Assembly (NCBI GenBank): GCA_046155505.1
Contig: JBJXFK010000060.1
Span: forward strand, 16,261 to 80,260
Direction of reading: 5' to 3'
DNA: 64,000 nucleotides
Source of the DNA: JBJXFK01 sp046155505
GTDB taxonomy: Bacteria; Planctomycetota; Phycisphaerae; UBA1845; Fen-1342
Positions within the stretch are counted from its first letter, which is position 1; every line of letters starts with the position of its first letter. The translations under genes were made by a program, and so were the position numbers. This document shows, one piece after another, positions 1-7,930 of the stretch. Below the pieces are notes generated by a model. It saw only the letters and a program-made list of their open reading frames with translations. It did no database searches and was not told the DNA's origin.

Positions 1-55
1 CATGGATGTTGACTTCGTCTACGAAGAGCTTGGTTGTGCCGGTTGATCGGTGCAT
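1..55 (-). CDS. Possible 5' end of an unidentified gene leaving the window
   Basis: Reading leftwards, an ATG at 55 opens 18 codons that run off the window edge and translate as MHRSTGTTKLFVDEVNIH. The composition looks like protein, but no Shine-Dalgarno sequence is obvious and nothing identifies a family. If real, it is divergent from the regulator at 376. The call rests on open frame alone. Confidence 0.25.
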   Translation of the reverse strand, partial: MHRSTGTTKLFVDEVNIH

Positions 56-375
56 TGCGACGAGTGCATCGCTTTTGCGGCCAACTGTCAAGGGAGTGCG
101 CGCGCAAAGACATGAATCTGTCGGATTGCTGCGCGCGGCTCGCGTGCTCGCCATCCGACAAATTCAGATGCGAATTGCGTTTTCGTCGCAACATTCAGCG
201 GTTTGCGCTGAATCCGAGAATGTCGGCGTCGGGTTGTCGCTCTCCCGCAGGAAAGACGGGTTTTCGGCAGGCTCGACACGGAACTTCGATTTTTCAACAC
301 AGTGGTGGTTTGCGACTCATGGCCGCTGCCTATAATGCGGCGGCGAGCGACCACCCAGTTTGGGGGAACCCGGTT
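56..375. other. Intergenic stretch upstream of the first regulator
   Basis: About 320 bases with no convincing gene. The frame of the downstream regulator stays open back to position 34, and a second possible ATG lies at 319, but the translated stretch is arginine- and cysteine-rich and does not resemble a receiver domain, so it is read as leader DNA. No clear promoter was recognised. Confidence 0.4.
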
Positions 376-1662
376 ATGCGGGGGCGCGTTCTCCTGGTCG
401 ATAACGAGTCGCAGCAGCGACTCGCCCTGCAAGCAGAGCTACGCAAGGCTGGTTACGAAGTTGTCGCGGCGGAAGATTCCGCCGCCGCCCGAGCGGCTGC
501 GCAATCGAGTCCGACGGACGCGATCGTGCTCAGCTCGCAGACGCTTCAAGCCGGCGGTGCTGATCTGCTTGCCGAGGCTCGTGCGATTCAGCCAACCATT
601 CCGGTTATCGCGATTAACAACCATCGTCCTGGCGGCGGCGACAGTGCCGTTGCGCCGCGGGTCGAGCGGGCCATCAGCGCCGCGCGCTCGGTCGCGGACA
701 TGCCCGACGAGGTCACGTTCGCCGGCATCAGCGCCCGGAGCGCCGCGATGCGGGCCACGCTGGGCGAGATGCGGCAACTCTCGCCGCTTGCGCGGCGCGT
801 GCTGCTTGTCGGCGAGGCGGGCGTCGGCAAACGCATGCTGTGCGATGCCCTGCTGCGCGAGCGCGGCTGCAACGAGACGGCGGTGGTGCGGGTCGATTTC
901 GAGCGGGCGGCGGTCAGCGACGACCGGTCGTCGCGCCGCAGCGATCTCGCGCTCACGCTGCAACGCATGCTCCCCGGGCGCACCGGCCCGCGCACGCTGG
1001 TGCTCTCGCGGGTCGATCTGGCGACGCTCGGCGAGCAGGAAGCGCTGGCCCGCTGGATGCATGCGTGGAAACACTTCTTCGGCGAGACGCACCCGCACGC
1101 GCCGATCTGCTCGGTGATCGCGACTTCGACCGTGCCGCTGCGAAAACTCATCGACGGCGGTCGCTATTTGCCGGCGCTGGCCGAGCAATTGAGCACCGTA
1201 GTGATCGAGGTGCCGGCCCTGCGCGATCGCTTCGACGATATGCCGCTGCTGGCCGCGCAGCACTTGCAAAAAATTGCTGAATGGATCGCGCACCCCGCCC
1301 CGACGCTTTCGCGGGATGCGCTAGTCGAGCTTCACCGGCACACCTGGCCGGGAAACGTGTGCGAGCTGCAACGCGTGTTGGAAAGGGTTGCCGTGTATTC
1401 CCTGAACAGCGAAATCGGATCGGAACGCATGACCGCGCTACTGGGCACCGAGCGCAGCGATTCGTCGCTGCCGCTGAACGACGTGGACGTGATGGACCGC
1501 GGGCTGAATGAGATACTCGCCGAGATCGAACGGCGAATGATCGTGCTCGCGCTCAAGGCGGCGGACGGCAATCAGGGCCGGGCGGCGGCGCGGCTGAAAA
1601 TCCCGCGCACGACGCTGCGCGATCGGATGGCTAAGCACAAGATTCCGATGCATGACGCATAA
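376..1662 (+). CDS. Degenerate NtrC-like response regulator (receiver, AAA+ remnant, Fis HTH)
   Basis: A 428-residue protein with the NtrC layout: a receiver-like domain (about 1-115), an AAA+-like domain (about 130-340) and a Fis-type helix-turn-helix at the end (NQGRAAARLKIPRTTLRDRM). Each functional site is altered. The position expected to hold the phospho-acceptor Asp reads AIVLSSQTL. The Walker A is GEAGVGKRM. No GAFTGA sigma-54 contact loop is visible. It therefore probably binds DNA but may neither be phosphorylated in the usual way nor open sigma-54 promoters. The ATG at 376 is chosen because the receiver fold begins there (MRGRVLLVDNE); an in-frame ATG at 319 is the alternative. It is convergent with asd. 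Confidence 0.75.
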   Translation: MRGRVLLVDNESQQRLALQAELRKAGYEVVAAEDSAAARAAAQSSPTDAIVLSSQTLQAGGADLLAEARAIQPTIPVIAINNHRPGGGDSAVAPRVERAISAARSVADMPDEVTFAGISARSAAMRATLGEMRQLSPLARRVLLVGEAGVGKRMLCDALLRERGCNETAVVRVDFERAAVSDDRSSRRSDLALTLQRMLPGRTGPRTLVLSRVDLATLGEQEALARWMHAWKHFFGETHPHAPICSVIATSTVPLRKLIDGGRYLPALAEQLSTVVIEVPALRDRFDDMPLLAAQHLQKIAEWIAHPAPTLSRDALVELHRHTWPGNVCELQRVLERVAVYSLNSEIGSERMTALLGTERSDSSLPLNDVDVMDRGLNEILAEIERRMIVLALKAADGNQGRAAARLKIPRTTLRDRMAKHKIPMHDA

Positions 1663-1790
1663 GTGATGTGCGGTCGTCGTATGCGCCGAGGACGACCGTT
1701 TCGGGTGCCGGGTTGGGTGCCGCGTTCGGTGCCAAGCCGACGGTCGTTCGCGTCGGCATGCTCTTGGAGAGGCGAACGGTGTGCGATAAA

Positions 1791-1817
1791 GAGAAACAGC
1801 GGGGGGCCGCTGTTCTC
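1791..1817. terminator. Hairpin between convergent genes
   Basis: GAGAAACAGCGG and CCGCTGTTCTC pair almost perfectly around a GGGG loop. It lies between the convergent ends of the regulator (1662) and asd (1849), where a bidirectional terminator would be expected. There is no long T tract, so the role is inferred from place and structure. Confidence 0.45.
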
Positions 1818-1848
1818 CATTACGCGGCGGCGACTCGCACGCGGGCGC

Positions 1849-2853
1849 TCACTGCAGCAGTTCCGCGATCTGCACTGCATTTAGCGCCGCGCCCTTGCGC
1901 AACTGATCGCCGCAACATACAAAGTGAATTCCGCGATTGCCGTCGATCGTCGGATCGCGGCGGATGCGGCCGACCAGCACGTCATCCTTGCCGCTCGCGT
2001 CAATCGGCATCGGGAAGTAGTTGCCCTTGCGATCATCCACGATCTTCACGCCGGGGGCTTTGCTCAGGATTGATCGAACATCGTCTTCGCTGATTGCGTT
2101 GGTGAATTCGAGCGAGACGGATTCGGTGTGTGCCCGCAGCACGGGCACGCGCATGCAGGTCGCGGTCACGCGGATGCTCGCGTCGCGGAAAATTTTGTGC
2201 GTCTCGAGCACCATCTTCGACTCTTCGACGTTGAAGCCGTCGTCGCCGACGGTGCTGTTGTGGCTGAAGACGTTGAATGCACACGGGACGTGGAACATCT
2301 CAGGTTTTGCAGTTTCGCCCGCAAGCACGGCCCGCGTTTGAGCGACGAGTTCGTCCATCGCCCGCGCCCCCGCACCGCTGACCGCCTGATAGGTCGAGAC
2401 CACCGCACGCTTCACGGCGTTGGCCTTGTGCAACGGCCAAAGCGGCACGTTCAGAATGATCGTCGAGCAGTTGGGATTGGCGATGATGCCTTTGTGCTCG
2501 CGCACCGCGTCAGGATTCACCTCGGGCACAACGAGCGGCACGGTCGGGTCCATGCGAAACGCCGACGAGTTGTCGACCACCACGCACCCCGCGCGGGCGG
2601 CGATCGGGCCGAACTCTTTGCTGACCGAGCCGCCGGCGGAAAAGAGCGCGATATCGCAGCCTTCGAACGCTTCGGGCGTCAGTTCTTCGACGATCGCCGG
2701 GCCATTGACCCAGTCGATCGATTTGCCCGCCGAGCGGGCCGACGCGAGCAGTTTGTAGTTCGCAGCGGGGAAGCGGCGATCGCTGAGCACCTGACGAAAT
2801 TCCTGGCCGACGGCACCCGTGGCCCCGACGATGGCGACTCTGACCTTGCGCAT
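1849..2853 (-). CDS. asd: Aspartate-semialdehyde dehydrogenase
   Basis: Reduces aspartyl phosphate to aspartate semialdehyde with NADPH, at the branch point for lysine/diaminopimelate, threonine and methionine. The 334-residue length is normal. The N-terminus carries the nucleotide-binding loop GATGAVGQEF, and the nucleophile is Cys129 in the family motif ANPNCST. The C-terminal part has the GGNRGIHFV-type dimerisation and substrate region (read here as DGNRGIHFV). The ATG at 2853 immediately precedes the Rossmann strand. It appears to be a single-gene unit, convergent with the regulator to its left; its upstream region is filled by tandem low-complexity repeats. Confidence 0.95.
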   Translation of the reverse strand: MRKVRVAIVGATGAVGQEFRQVLSDRRFPAANYKLLASARSAGKSIDWVNGPAIVEELTPEAFEGCDIALFSAGGSVSKEFGPIAARAGCVVVDNSSAFRMDPTVPLVVPEVNPDAVREHKGIIANPNCSTIILNVPLWPLHKANAVKRAVVSTYQAVSGAGARAMDELVAQTRAVLAGETAKPEMFHVPCAFNVFSHNSTVGDDGFNVEESKMVLETHKIFRDASIRVTATCMRVPVLRAHTESVSLEFTNAISEDDVRSILSKAPGVKIVDDRKGNYFPMPIDASGKDDVLVGRIRRDPTIDGNRGIHFVCCGDQLRKGAALNAVQIAELLQ

Positions 2854-2930
2854 TGCGTCCTTTCCTTGCTCGCTGGCGCGCGGCGGCGGGCCGCGCGGTG
2901 CGAAGCGGTGGATGATATCATGAGCAGTGC

Positions 2931-3112
2931 CTAGTGCTCAGTGTTCAGTGCTCAGTGCCTGGCACCGCATGGAGCACCGCGGCCCTCCGCGGTTCTTCTC
3001 AGCACGGGGAAGCCGCGGCGGCAAACCACGCCTTGTGGAGCAGCCGCCCACGGCTGCTTTTACGGGTTCAGAGCTCAGGGTTCAGGGTTCAGGGTTCAGA
3101 ATTCTCAGTCTT
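2931..3112. repeat. Compound low-complexity repeat block
   Basis: Three kinds of repeat are joined: variants of AGTGCTCAGTGTTC near 2931-2960, GC-rich hairpin units containing GCGGCCCTCCGCGG and AGCCGCCCACGGCTGCT at 2980-3060, and a tandem 8-mer GGGTTCAG at 3065-3100. It fills the gap between asd and the next gene. Related units recur at 3583, 4341, 45188 and 56038. Confidence 0.8.
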
Positions 3113-3147
3113 GCAACGATTGCGGCAACCATATGAGGTGACGGACG

Positions 3148-3570
3148 ATGGGTCGATTCAGCTACTACTCGCCGATCTTGATCGGGTTTGCGCTCGTGCT
3201 GATGATGAATCCCACCGTGCGCGAGCATCGGCCCGCGATGTCGGATCCGATGATCTGGCCATACATCATCGCGGTCGGGTTGCTGGCGGGGCTTGTTTGC
3301 CAGGTGATCATGATCGGAGCACAGGGCGCGTTTGCGCAGGTGCTGCCCGCGCCCGGCGGCCGGTCGATTCGCGGATCGGGCGCGATGTCGGGCGGCTGGC
3401 TGCTATTGCTCGGGGTACTCATGGCGCTGGTGTGCCTGGTGCTGGGTTTTGAGGAACTCTCCCGCGCGGCGTGGACGTTCGGCATCGGGGCGGCCGCGGC
3501 AGTGGTGGCTGCGGTAGGTACGTACGCATGGAGTTGGCCGACTGCTCAGCGCGATTTCGCGGAGGATTGA
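3148..3570 (+). CDS. Small integral membrane protein, unknown function
   Basis: A 140-residue hydrophobic protein with about four predicted membrane segments: residues 8-20 (weak), 37-57, 84-102 and 108-127. A short polar loop between the first two contains REHRP. The start is supported by a TGAGGTGA sequence upstream of the ATG. No catalytic or binding motif is visible and I do not recognise the family. It stands alone between repeat blocks. Confidence 0.65.
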   Translation: MGRFSYYSPILIGFALVLMMNPTVREHRPAMSDPMIWPYIIAVGLLAGLVCQVIMIGAQGAFAQVLPAPGGRSIRGSGAMSGGWLLLLGVLMALVCLVLGFEELSRAAWTFGIGAAAAVVAAVGTYAWSWPTAQRDFAED

Positions 3571-3582
3571 TGCCGATGGAGC

Positions 3583-3660
3583 GCAGCCGCCCCCGGCTGC
3601 TTTCTTCATCGGGGCACGTCACCCCGCTCGCTCGCGTTCGGGATTCGGATGGCGCGTTCG
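3583..3660. repeat. Dispersed repeat, copy 1 of the GGGGCACGTCACCCCGCTCGC type
   Basis: An AGCCGCCCCCGGCTGCT palindrome is followed by a CTTCATCGGGGCACGTCA core and a CGCTCGCTCGCG(T/C)TCGGG tail. About 70 bases are nearly identical to the copy at 4341-4420. It begins just after the stop codon of the preceding gene. Confidence 0.85.
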
Positions 3661-3721
3661 ATTCAATTCGACAACTCCAAATTCCCCCGCAAACGATGGC
3701 AATGGACATCTTCGTTGCTTG

Positions 3722-4255
3722 CTATTGCAACTCATGCCCGTCCCATGCGTCGGCCCTGGCATCCGGTAGTTCGATCCGACCGGCGGCCGGTCCGTGAATG
3801 ATGATGTTCCACACGTCCGGGCCATCGAGGGCTTTCGCGTAGGTGTCAATTGGGTACGCGACCTCTCCAGAATTCGGAAGGACAATCGCCCGCGGCTGCG
3901 CGCGGCAGACTATACGGAAAAAATTCGCAACGTTCTCTATGTTTTCGGATCTCGGATCGACAATGTACCACTCGAGTTGGCGCCCGACCAAGCTGTAGAT
4001 GAGCTCACAAGCGGCATTGGACTGGCCGTCGAGCACAGCACCAGGCTCAGATCCCAGTTCGCAATAAGCGTAATCGACCCTTCCAACGAGCACCCACGAC
4101 TCGTCGGAAAAGCGCGCCACGCACTCGTCGGACCACGCACCCCGAGGAAGCTTGGTGCGAATATCCGCCCGCTGGGCTCCCGCTTGTCGCAGCAAGTCCG
4201 CGATGCGTTCGATCGGAAACGGCGACGGAAATATCAGGGTGATCGACAATCCCAT
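3722..4255 (-). CDS. Hypothetical protein, 177 residues
   Basis: Not recognised. A soluble mixed alpha/beta protein without signal peptide or membrane segment; the aromatic patch GRVDYAYCELG and the segment LEWYIVDPRSE give the impression of a compact globular domain. The ATG at 4255 is preferred over an in-frame GTG at 4264 because GGTGA lies at suitable distance before the ATG. It sits between two near-identical repeat copies (3583 and 4341), an arrangement that would allow deletion or mobilisation by recombination, though there is no direct evidence of this. Confidence 0.55.
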   Translation of the reverse strand: MGLSITLIFPSPFPIERIADLLRQAGAQRADIRTKLPRGAWSDECVARFSDESWVLVGRVDYAYCELGSEPGAVLDGQSNAACELIYSLVGRQLEWYIVDPRSENIENVANFFRIVCRAQPRAIVLPNSGEVAYPIDTYAKALDGPDVWNIIIHGPAAGRIELPDARADAWDGHELQ

Positions 4256-4340
4256 GCGGTTCACCGATAAGAATGGTCGGCCAATTGCTGGAAGTTCTCT
4301 CGCGCGAACTCTCAGAGCGTCTTACACGCGGAACGAGTCA

Positions 4341-4446
4341 ACGGAGGGCCGCCGCCCTCGGCTGCTTTCTTCATCGGGGCACGTCACCCCGCTCGCTCGC
4401 GCTCGGGGTTCGTATCGCGTGTTCGACTCAATTCGCTACTCGCTAC
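4341..4446. repeat. Dispersed repeat, copy 2 of the GGGGCACGTCACCCCGCTCGC type
   Basis: Same order of units as at 3583: GCCGCCCTCGGCTGCT palindrome, CATCGGGGCACGTCA core, CTCGCTCGCGCTCGGGGTTCG tail, ending in CTACTCGCTACTC, a unit also found at 19397 and 22230. Confidence 0.85.
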
Positions 4447-4465
4447 TCCGAACTACCCCGCAGCC

Positions 4466-5560
4466 CTACTTCTCTTCCTTCGGCGGCACCAGCGTGATGT
4501 CCTGCGTCAGCAGCGGCTCGTCGTCGCCGACCGAGTAAAACTTGGCCTGAAACTCGGTCTGGCCGCTGTCGATCAGCAGCTTGCCTGGGATGGTGTATGA
4601 CTCGCCGCGGATCGCGTTGTTGCCGGTCCAGACGAACTCTTCCTGCCACAGCGGCGCGGCCTTGAGCGGCGAAACGGCGACGCGAAAGCGATTGCGGCGG
4701 CACTCTTCGGGCAGATTGCGAACCGCGACGACGAACGAGTCCTGCGTCGTGAGCAGCTCATTTGTCTCTTCGTACTTGCCGTCGTAGTAGCCGAGCGCGA
4801 CGACCAACATGTCGGTGTCGAGTTCGACGGTCATGCGCGTCGGAGCGATCGCCTTGTAGAAATCCTCGGCCATTTGTCGCGCCGCCTGCACGGCGAGATC
4901 CTGCGGCGAATTGGTCGGCGTACCGCCGCGAGCCTCGTCTTCGGCCTCGATCGGCTGGCAGCTATACGAGTAAATCGTCTGCGACGTGCCGGTGTCGATC
5001 ACGCGCACGGTGCCGGCGATGCGGGCGAACGTGCGAAACTCGATCGTCACCTCTTCGCGCTCGACGATCGGTTGGCCCTGGCGATCGCGGCGGATCTGGC
5101 CCTTCTGATTGCGGGCATAGATCGGTCGGCGACGCTCATAACGCTTGGTATCGAGGTTGCACTCGCTGATTTTGCCGATCACGATCGCCTGAGCGGCAAG
5201 GATCTTGCCGGGAGCGATGATGGTCGAAGGATCGGCAACGTCCGACAGGCGGCTGAGGTCTTGTTCGGTGAGCACGTCTTTCAGCGCATCGCGTGCGACG
5301 ATGGTGAACGTGCCGTTGCGCGTCAGGTAGTCTTCGAGCAGAAGCGAGGTCTGGTCGGCGGCGGCTTTGCATTTCGGGTCGCTGCTGCCGAACGGGATGA
5401 CCGCGATACGTTCGTATTTTTCGAACGCCCAGTCTGGGTTGCGGACGATCACGCCCTCACCCTTGCCGCCGCCGCCGCCGCAACCGACGGCGAGCAGCGC
5501 GACAAACGATACCGCGGCGAGACAGACAATCCGGCGTGCGCAGTGAGCACGATGAAGCAT
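4466..5560 (-). CDS. CsgG-like exported lipoprotein
   Basis: A 364-residue protein with a signal peptide ending at a lipobox (LLAVGC, Cys about 27) followed by a glycine run. The next section reads like CsgG/FlgO-type lipoproteins: YERIAVIPFGSSD, then a LEDYL...FTIVARDALKDVL stretch and DLSRLSDVADPS, then a conserved-looking AAQAIVIGKI strand. Such domains build outer-membrane assemblies or bind nucleotide-like ligands in related proteins. The C-terminal third (from about 255) is a separate beta-rich domain. The ATG at 5560 is chosen because the signal peptide starts there; the longer open frame lacks one. It follows a small lipoprotein gene by 68 bases and probably shares its transcript. Confidence 0.65.
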   Translation of the reverse strand: MLHRAHCARRIVCLAAVSFVALLAVGCGGGGGKGEGVIVRNPDWAFEKYERIAVIPFGSSDPKCKAAADQTSLLLEDYLTRNGTFTIVARDALKDVLTEQDLSRLSDVADPSTIIAPGKILAAQAIVIGKISECNLDTKRYERRRPIYARNQKGQIRRDRQGQPIVEREEVTIEFRTFARIAGTVRVIDTGTSQTIYSYSCQPIEAEDEARGGTPTNSPQDLAVQAARQMAEDFYKAIAPTRMTVELDTDMLVVALGYYDGKYEETNELLTTQDSFVVAVRNLPEECRRNRFRVAVSPLKAAPLWQEEFVWTGNNAIRGESYTIPGKLLIDSGQTEFQAKFYSVGDDEPLLTQDITLVPPKEEK

Positions 5561-5628
5561 GGACGACTCCCAGCCGGGCGACGATGCCGCCCGTGTAGAT
5601 ATTGTGTTCGTTGATCGAGCGCGGCGCG

Positions 5629-5820
5629 TCAGATCGTCTCGGTGCCGCTGACGAGCGAATCGATGAGGTTGGTCACCAGTGTGAGCAGGCCGGTCTGGAT
5701 GACCGCTTGCGTGATGCCGGCCCACTGCTGATCGCTGAGGTTGCAGCCGCCGGCCTGACCGAGCGTGCCGAGGGCGGCGACGGTGGCGATGACAGCGCGG
5801 CGACGGGTCCACTTCATCAT
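5629..5820 (-). CDS. Small putative lipoprotein, 63 residues
   Basis: Starts MMKWTRRRAV, followed by a hydrophobic stretch and GQAGGC, which could be a lipobox cysteine or a signal peptidase I site. The mature part is a short amphipathic segment. A good Shine-Dalgarno (AAAGAGGA) precedes the ATG at 5820. Such short proteins with a basic start and a hydrophobic region are common in Planctomycetota. It lies just upstream of the CsgG-like lipoprotein in the same direction. Confidence 0.6.
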   Translation of the reverse strand: MMKWTRRRAVIATVAALGTLGQAGGCNLSDQQWAGITQAVIQTGLLTLVTNLIDSLVSGTETI

Positions 5821-5880
5821 GTGCGAATCCTCTTTCGAGCGTTCCTGAATTCCGGAAAGCCGGGCCGCCCGCCATGCGGG

Positions 5881-5916
5881 AAAACGGCCGACCGCCGATC
5901 TGAAAGGGTCGGCGGT
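5881..5916 (-). terminator. Putative terminator after the XRE-ImmA gene
   Basis: On the minus strand ACCGCCGA and TCGGCGGT pair around a 10-base loop and are followed by CGGCCGTTTT. It is about 100 bases past the stop of the protease gene at 6015. Confidence 0.5.
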
Positions 5917-6014
5917 AGGCGAGTGTCTGTCAATGGGACGATGCGACGAAAGCGCGCTCCCATCGGTGCTAAGTACGGTCGCAAATGGGCGCGCGGCGAA
6001 GCCGCCGCCGAGTC

Positions 6015-7118
6015 TCACGCTTCAAACAGCACACCTTGAACATCCGGTCCTTCGTCTGAGCGGCCGACACGTGGGAACTGAATCGTGCGAGGCGCTGCTA
6101 CTACGTCGAACGGGTGCGCCGAAGGGGCCTCAAACAAGAGCTGTTGAATTTGCGAATCGGAATAGCCAAGCTCTCGCCGGTGCAGGTCAATGAGCCGCTC
6201 CCGAATCGACGCAGTTTCCTCTGTGATCGGAAACGGCTCAATCATCCGCTCGCCGCGTGCGCTAATATGACGATTCAAGTCTTTGTACCGCCGCTCGGAA
6301 ATCGCGCGGACTTCAAACGCGCGTCGAACCAAGGCTTGAATTGAAACGCGCCAAGTCGCCTTAAGTTGCGCGGCGCGCTCGATTGTCAATAACTGGAGTT
6401 GCGCCGAGATACTCTCACGCGGCATGAGAAACTCGGCGGCAAACTCGTTCGCCTCGTTCTCCGCGTCTTCAGAAGCGACTTGATGCATCACGGCATGCCC
6501 GATTTCGTGCGCCAAGCTAAATCGCCGTCTGTCTTGAGGCGTCTGTGAATTAAGAAAGAACATGGGCGCGACGCCGGGCACCCAGAAGTGGGTGGCATCA
6601 ATCGTTGGAGTCTCGAAGTCGAGCTCGCATACGATTCCGCCAGCGTTTTCGACCAACGCTGTAAGGTTGGGAATCGGCCCGCGCGGAACGCGCCACAGCT
6701 CGCGAATTTGCAAGGCGGTCTTTGCAGGCCGTCCGTCCAACTCTGCGAGATGTGTCCGTTGGAATAGGCTGAGGTGATCGATCTCCGTCGCTTGCAGAAG
6801 CCGCTCAATTTGCAGCCGCGCGACGTTTATCCGAGCCTGAACCTTTTTTTGCATCGAAACTGGTGCGCTCTTATAGCGACGATTGAAAACGTTGCTGCTG
6901 CCGAGCGAGTACACGCATGCTTCGTGGACGAACAAGTCACGGTGATATCGGAGCACGCGAGCAAGTTGAAGTAAGTCAACATCCGATACCCGGAGCATGC
7001 CAGTTTCGTACTTCGACAACTTTCCTTGGCTTATTCCGAGTGCTCCTGCCAACTGCGTTTGACTTAGTCCTCGCGATTCGCGAGCAAGCACCAGCATGCT
7101 TGAATTTACACTTTTCAT
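6015..7118 (-). CDS. XRE-family regulator with ImmA/IrrE metallopeptidase domain
   Basis: A 367-residue fusion. Residues about 5-65 form an XRE helix-turn-helix (SQTQLAGALGISQGKLSKYE). The C-terminal half is a COG2856 zinc peptidase with HEIGHAVMH (the HExxH zinc motif) and a downstream ENEANEFAAEFLMP, the third-ligand region typical of ImmA/IrrE. Family members cleave phage or stress repressors, and XRE-COG2856 pairs have been proposed as toxin-antitoxin-like modules. The ATG overlaps the stop of the upstream gene by four bases (ATGA), so the two are probably translationally coupled. Function here is inferred from domains only. Confidence 0.85.
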   Translation of the reverse strand: MKSVNSSMLVLARESRGLSQTQLAGALGISQGKLSKYETGMLRVSDVDLLQLARVLRYHRDLFVHEACVYSLGSSNVFNRRYKSAPVSMQKKVQARINVARLQIERLLQATEIDHLSLFQRTHLAELDGRPAKTALQIRELWRVPRGPIPNLTALVENAGGIVCELDFETPTIDATHFWVPGVAPMFFLNSQTPQDRRRFSLAHEIGHAVMHQVASEDAENEANEFAAEFLMPRESISAQLQLLTIERAAQLKATWRVSIQALVRRAFEVRAISERRYKDLNRHISARGERMIEPFPITEETASIRERLIDLHRRELGYSDSQIQQLLFEAPSAHPFDVVAAPRTIQFPRVGRSDEGPDVQGVLFEA

Positions 7119-7753
7119 CCGGCCTGATTCGCAATTCGAGTCTCGGTGATGGGCTTCGACTTTACGCGTACTTGCGGTGGCTGAGCGTGAATTGTGCCCA
7201 ATCCTCCGCTGCCTGGTGGAGTTTCAAATACATCGGTTCGTTCCTCGCCGAAGCCGCCCTCACCATCAAGCCGGCAGAGGATGAACACTGCGTCAACGGT
7301 TTCAAACGTCAGTAGCACCTGATCCAACTCGTTTAGCTGACCAACTTTGTTCGTTTTGAATCCGAGCGTGATTATTCCCGGCTCCTCGGCGCCCGTGAAC
7401 AACAGCATCTGCCGCTCTTCGACATTTGACTCGTTCAGTGCATTGCGCGGTCGATACGTTTCGTCGTCAATGCGATTCTGTTTGATTCGCAGTTCGGATT
7501 CAACCAACAACAACACGGGGGTGCCGCCGGCCATTTCTACGCGGTAGTTATCATCTCCGGCAATCGCTTCTCGGATCAGAATCCAGAATTGGTTCCAAAT
7601 GAACACGCCGCGGGGCGCGCCGTCGAGGCCTACTTGGTGATCGCTCGGAATCCAAGTACGCCATTGCAGCCACGCGAGCCTTAGACAATGCAGCAATAAA
7701 GGTGCGACAGGTTCGGAGAGCGAGAGTATTCGTTGACGAGTTCGCTTATTCAT
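7115..7753 (-). CDS. Hypothetical partner of the XRE-ImmA protease, 212 residues
   Basis: Not recognised by motif. Residues 1-160 look globular (FIWNQFWILIREAIAGDD, LLLVESELRIKQNRI, GIITLGFKTNKVG); the last 40 residues are polar and proline/glycine-rich. It is the first gene of a two-gene operon, overlapping the protease gene by four bases. A strong promoter ends six bases before its ATG, which suggests a leaderless transcript. By position it is the natural substrate, antitoxin or toxin of the XRE-ImmA protein, but the sequence does not show which. Confidence 0.65.
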   Translation of the reverse strand: MNKRTRQRILSLSEPVAPLLLHCLRLAWLQWRTWIPSDHQVGLDGAPRGVFIWNQFWILIREAIAGDDNYRVEMAGGTPVLLLVESELRIKQNRIDDETYRPRNALNESNVEERQMLLFTGAEEPGIITLGFKTNKVGQLNELDQVLLTFETVDAVFILCRLDGEGGFGEERTDVFETPPGSGGLGTIHAQPPQVRVKSKPITETRIANQAG

Positions 7754-7759
7754 GGCCGC

Positions 7760-7788
7760 AGAATATCGACCCCCTGCGCCAGTGTCAA
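7760..7788 (-). promoter_or_regulatory. Sigma-70 type promoter giving a probable leaderless mRNA
   Basis: On the minus strand TTGACA (7788-7783) is separated by exactly 17 bases from TATTCT (7765-7760). The ATG of the next gene begins six bases after the -10, where transcription would be expected to start, so the transcript would start at or beside the AUG with no ribosome-binding site. Confidence 0.7.
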
Positions 7789-7930
7789 CGAAAAATATTC
7801 CAATTGTTATTTCAGCAGCAAGTCCATCATTTGCAATCGGTTACAAGCGACAATGCACCGGTGCGGGCAGAAAAAATCGCCTCCGCCGGAGCCGGCGCAC
7901 CAAACGTGGATCCCTCCCTCGTACCGCACG

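Noticed and set aside
3065..3100. GGGTTCAG array considered as telomere-like or replication origin iterons
   Set aside because: Only four imperfect units, next to other low-complexity repeats, with no replication genes nearby.
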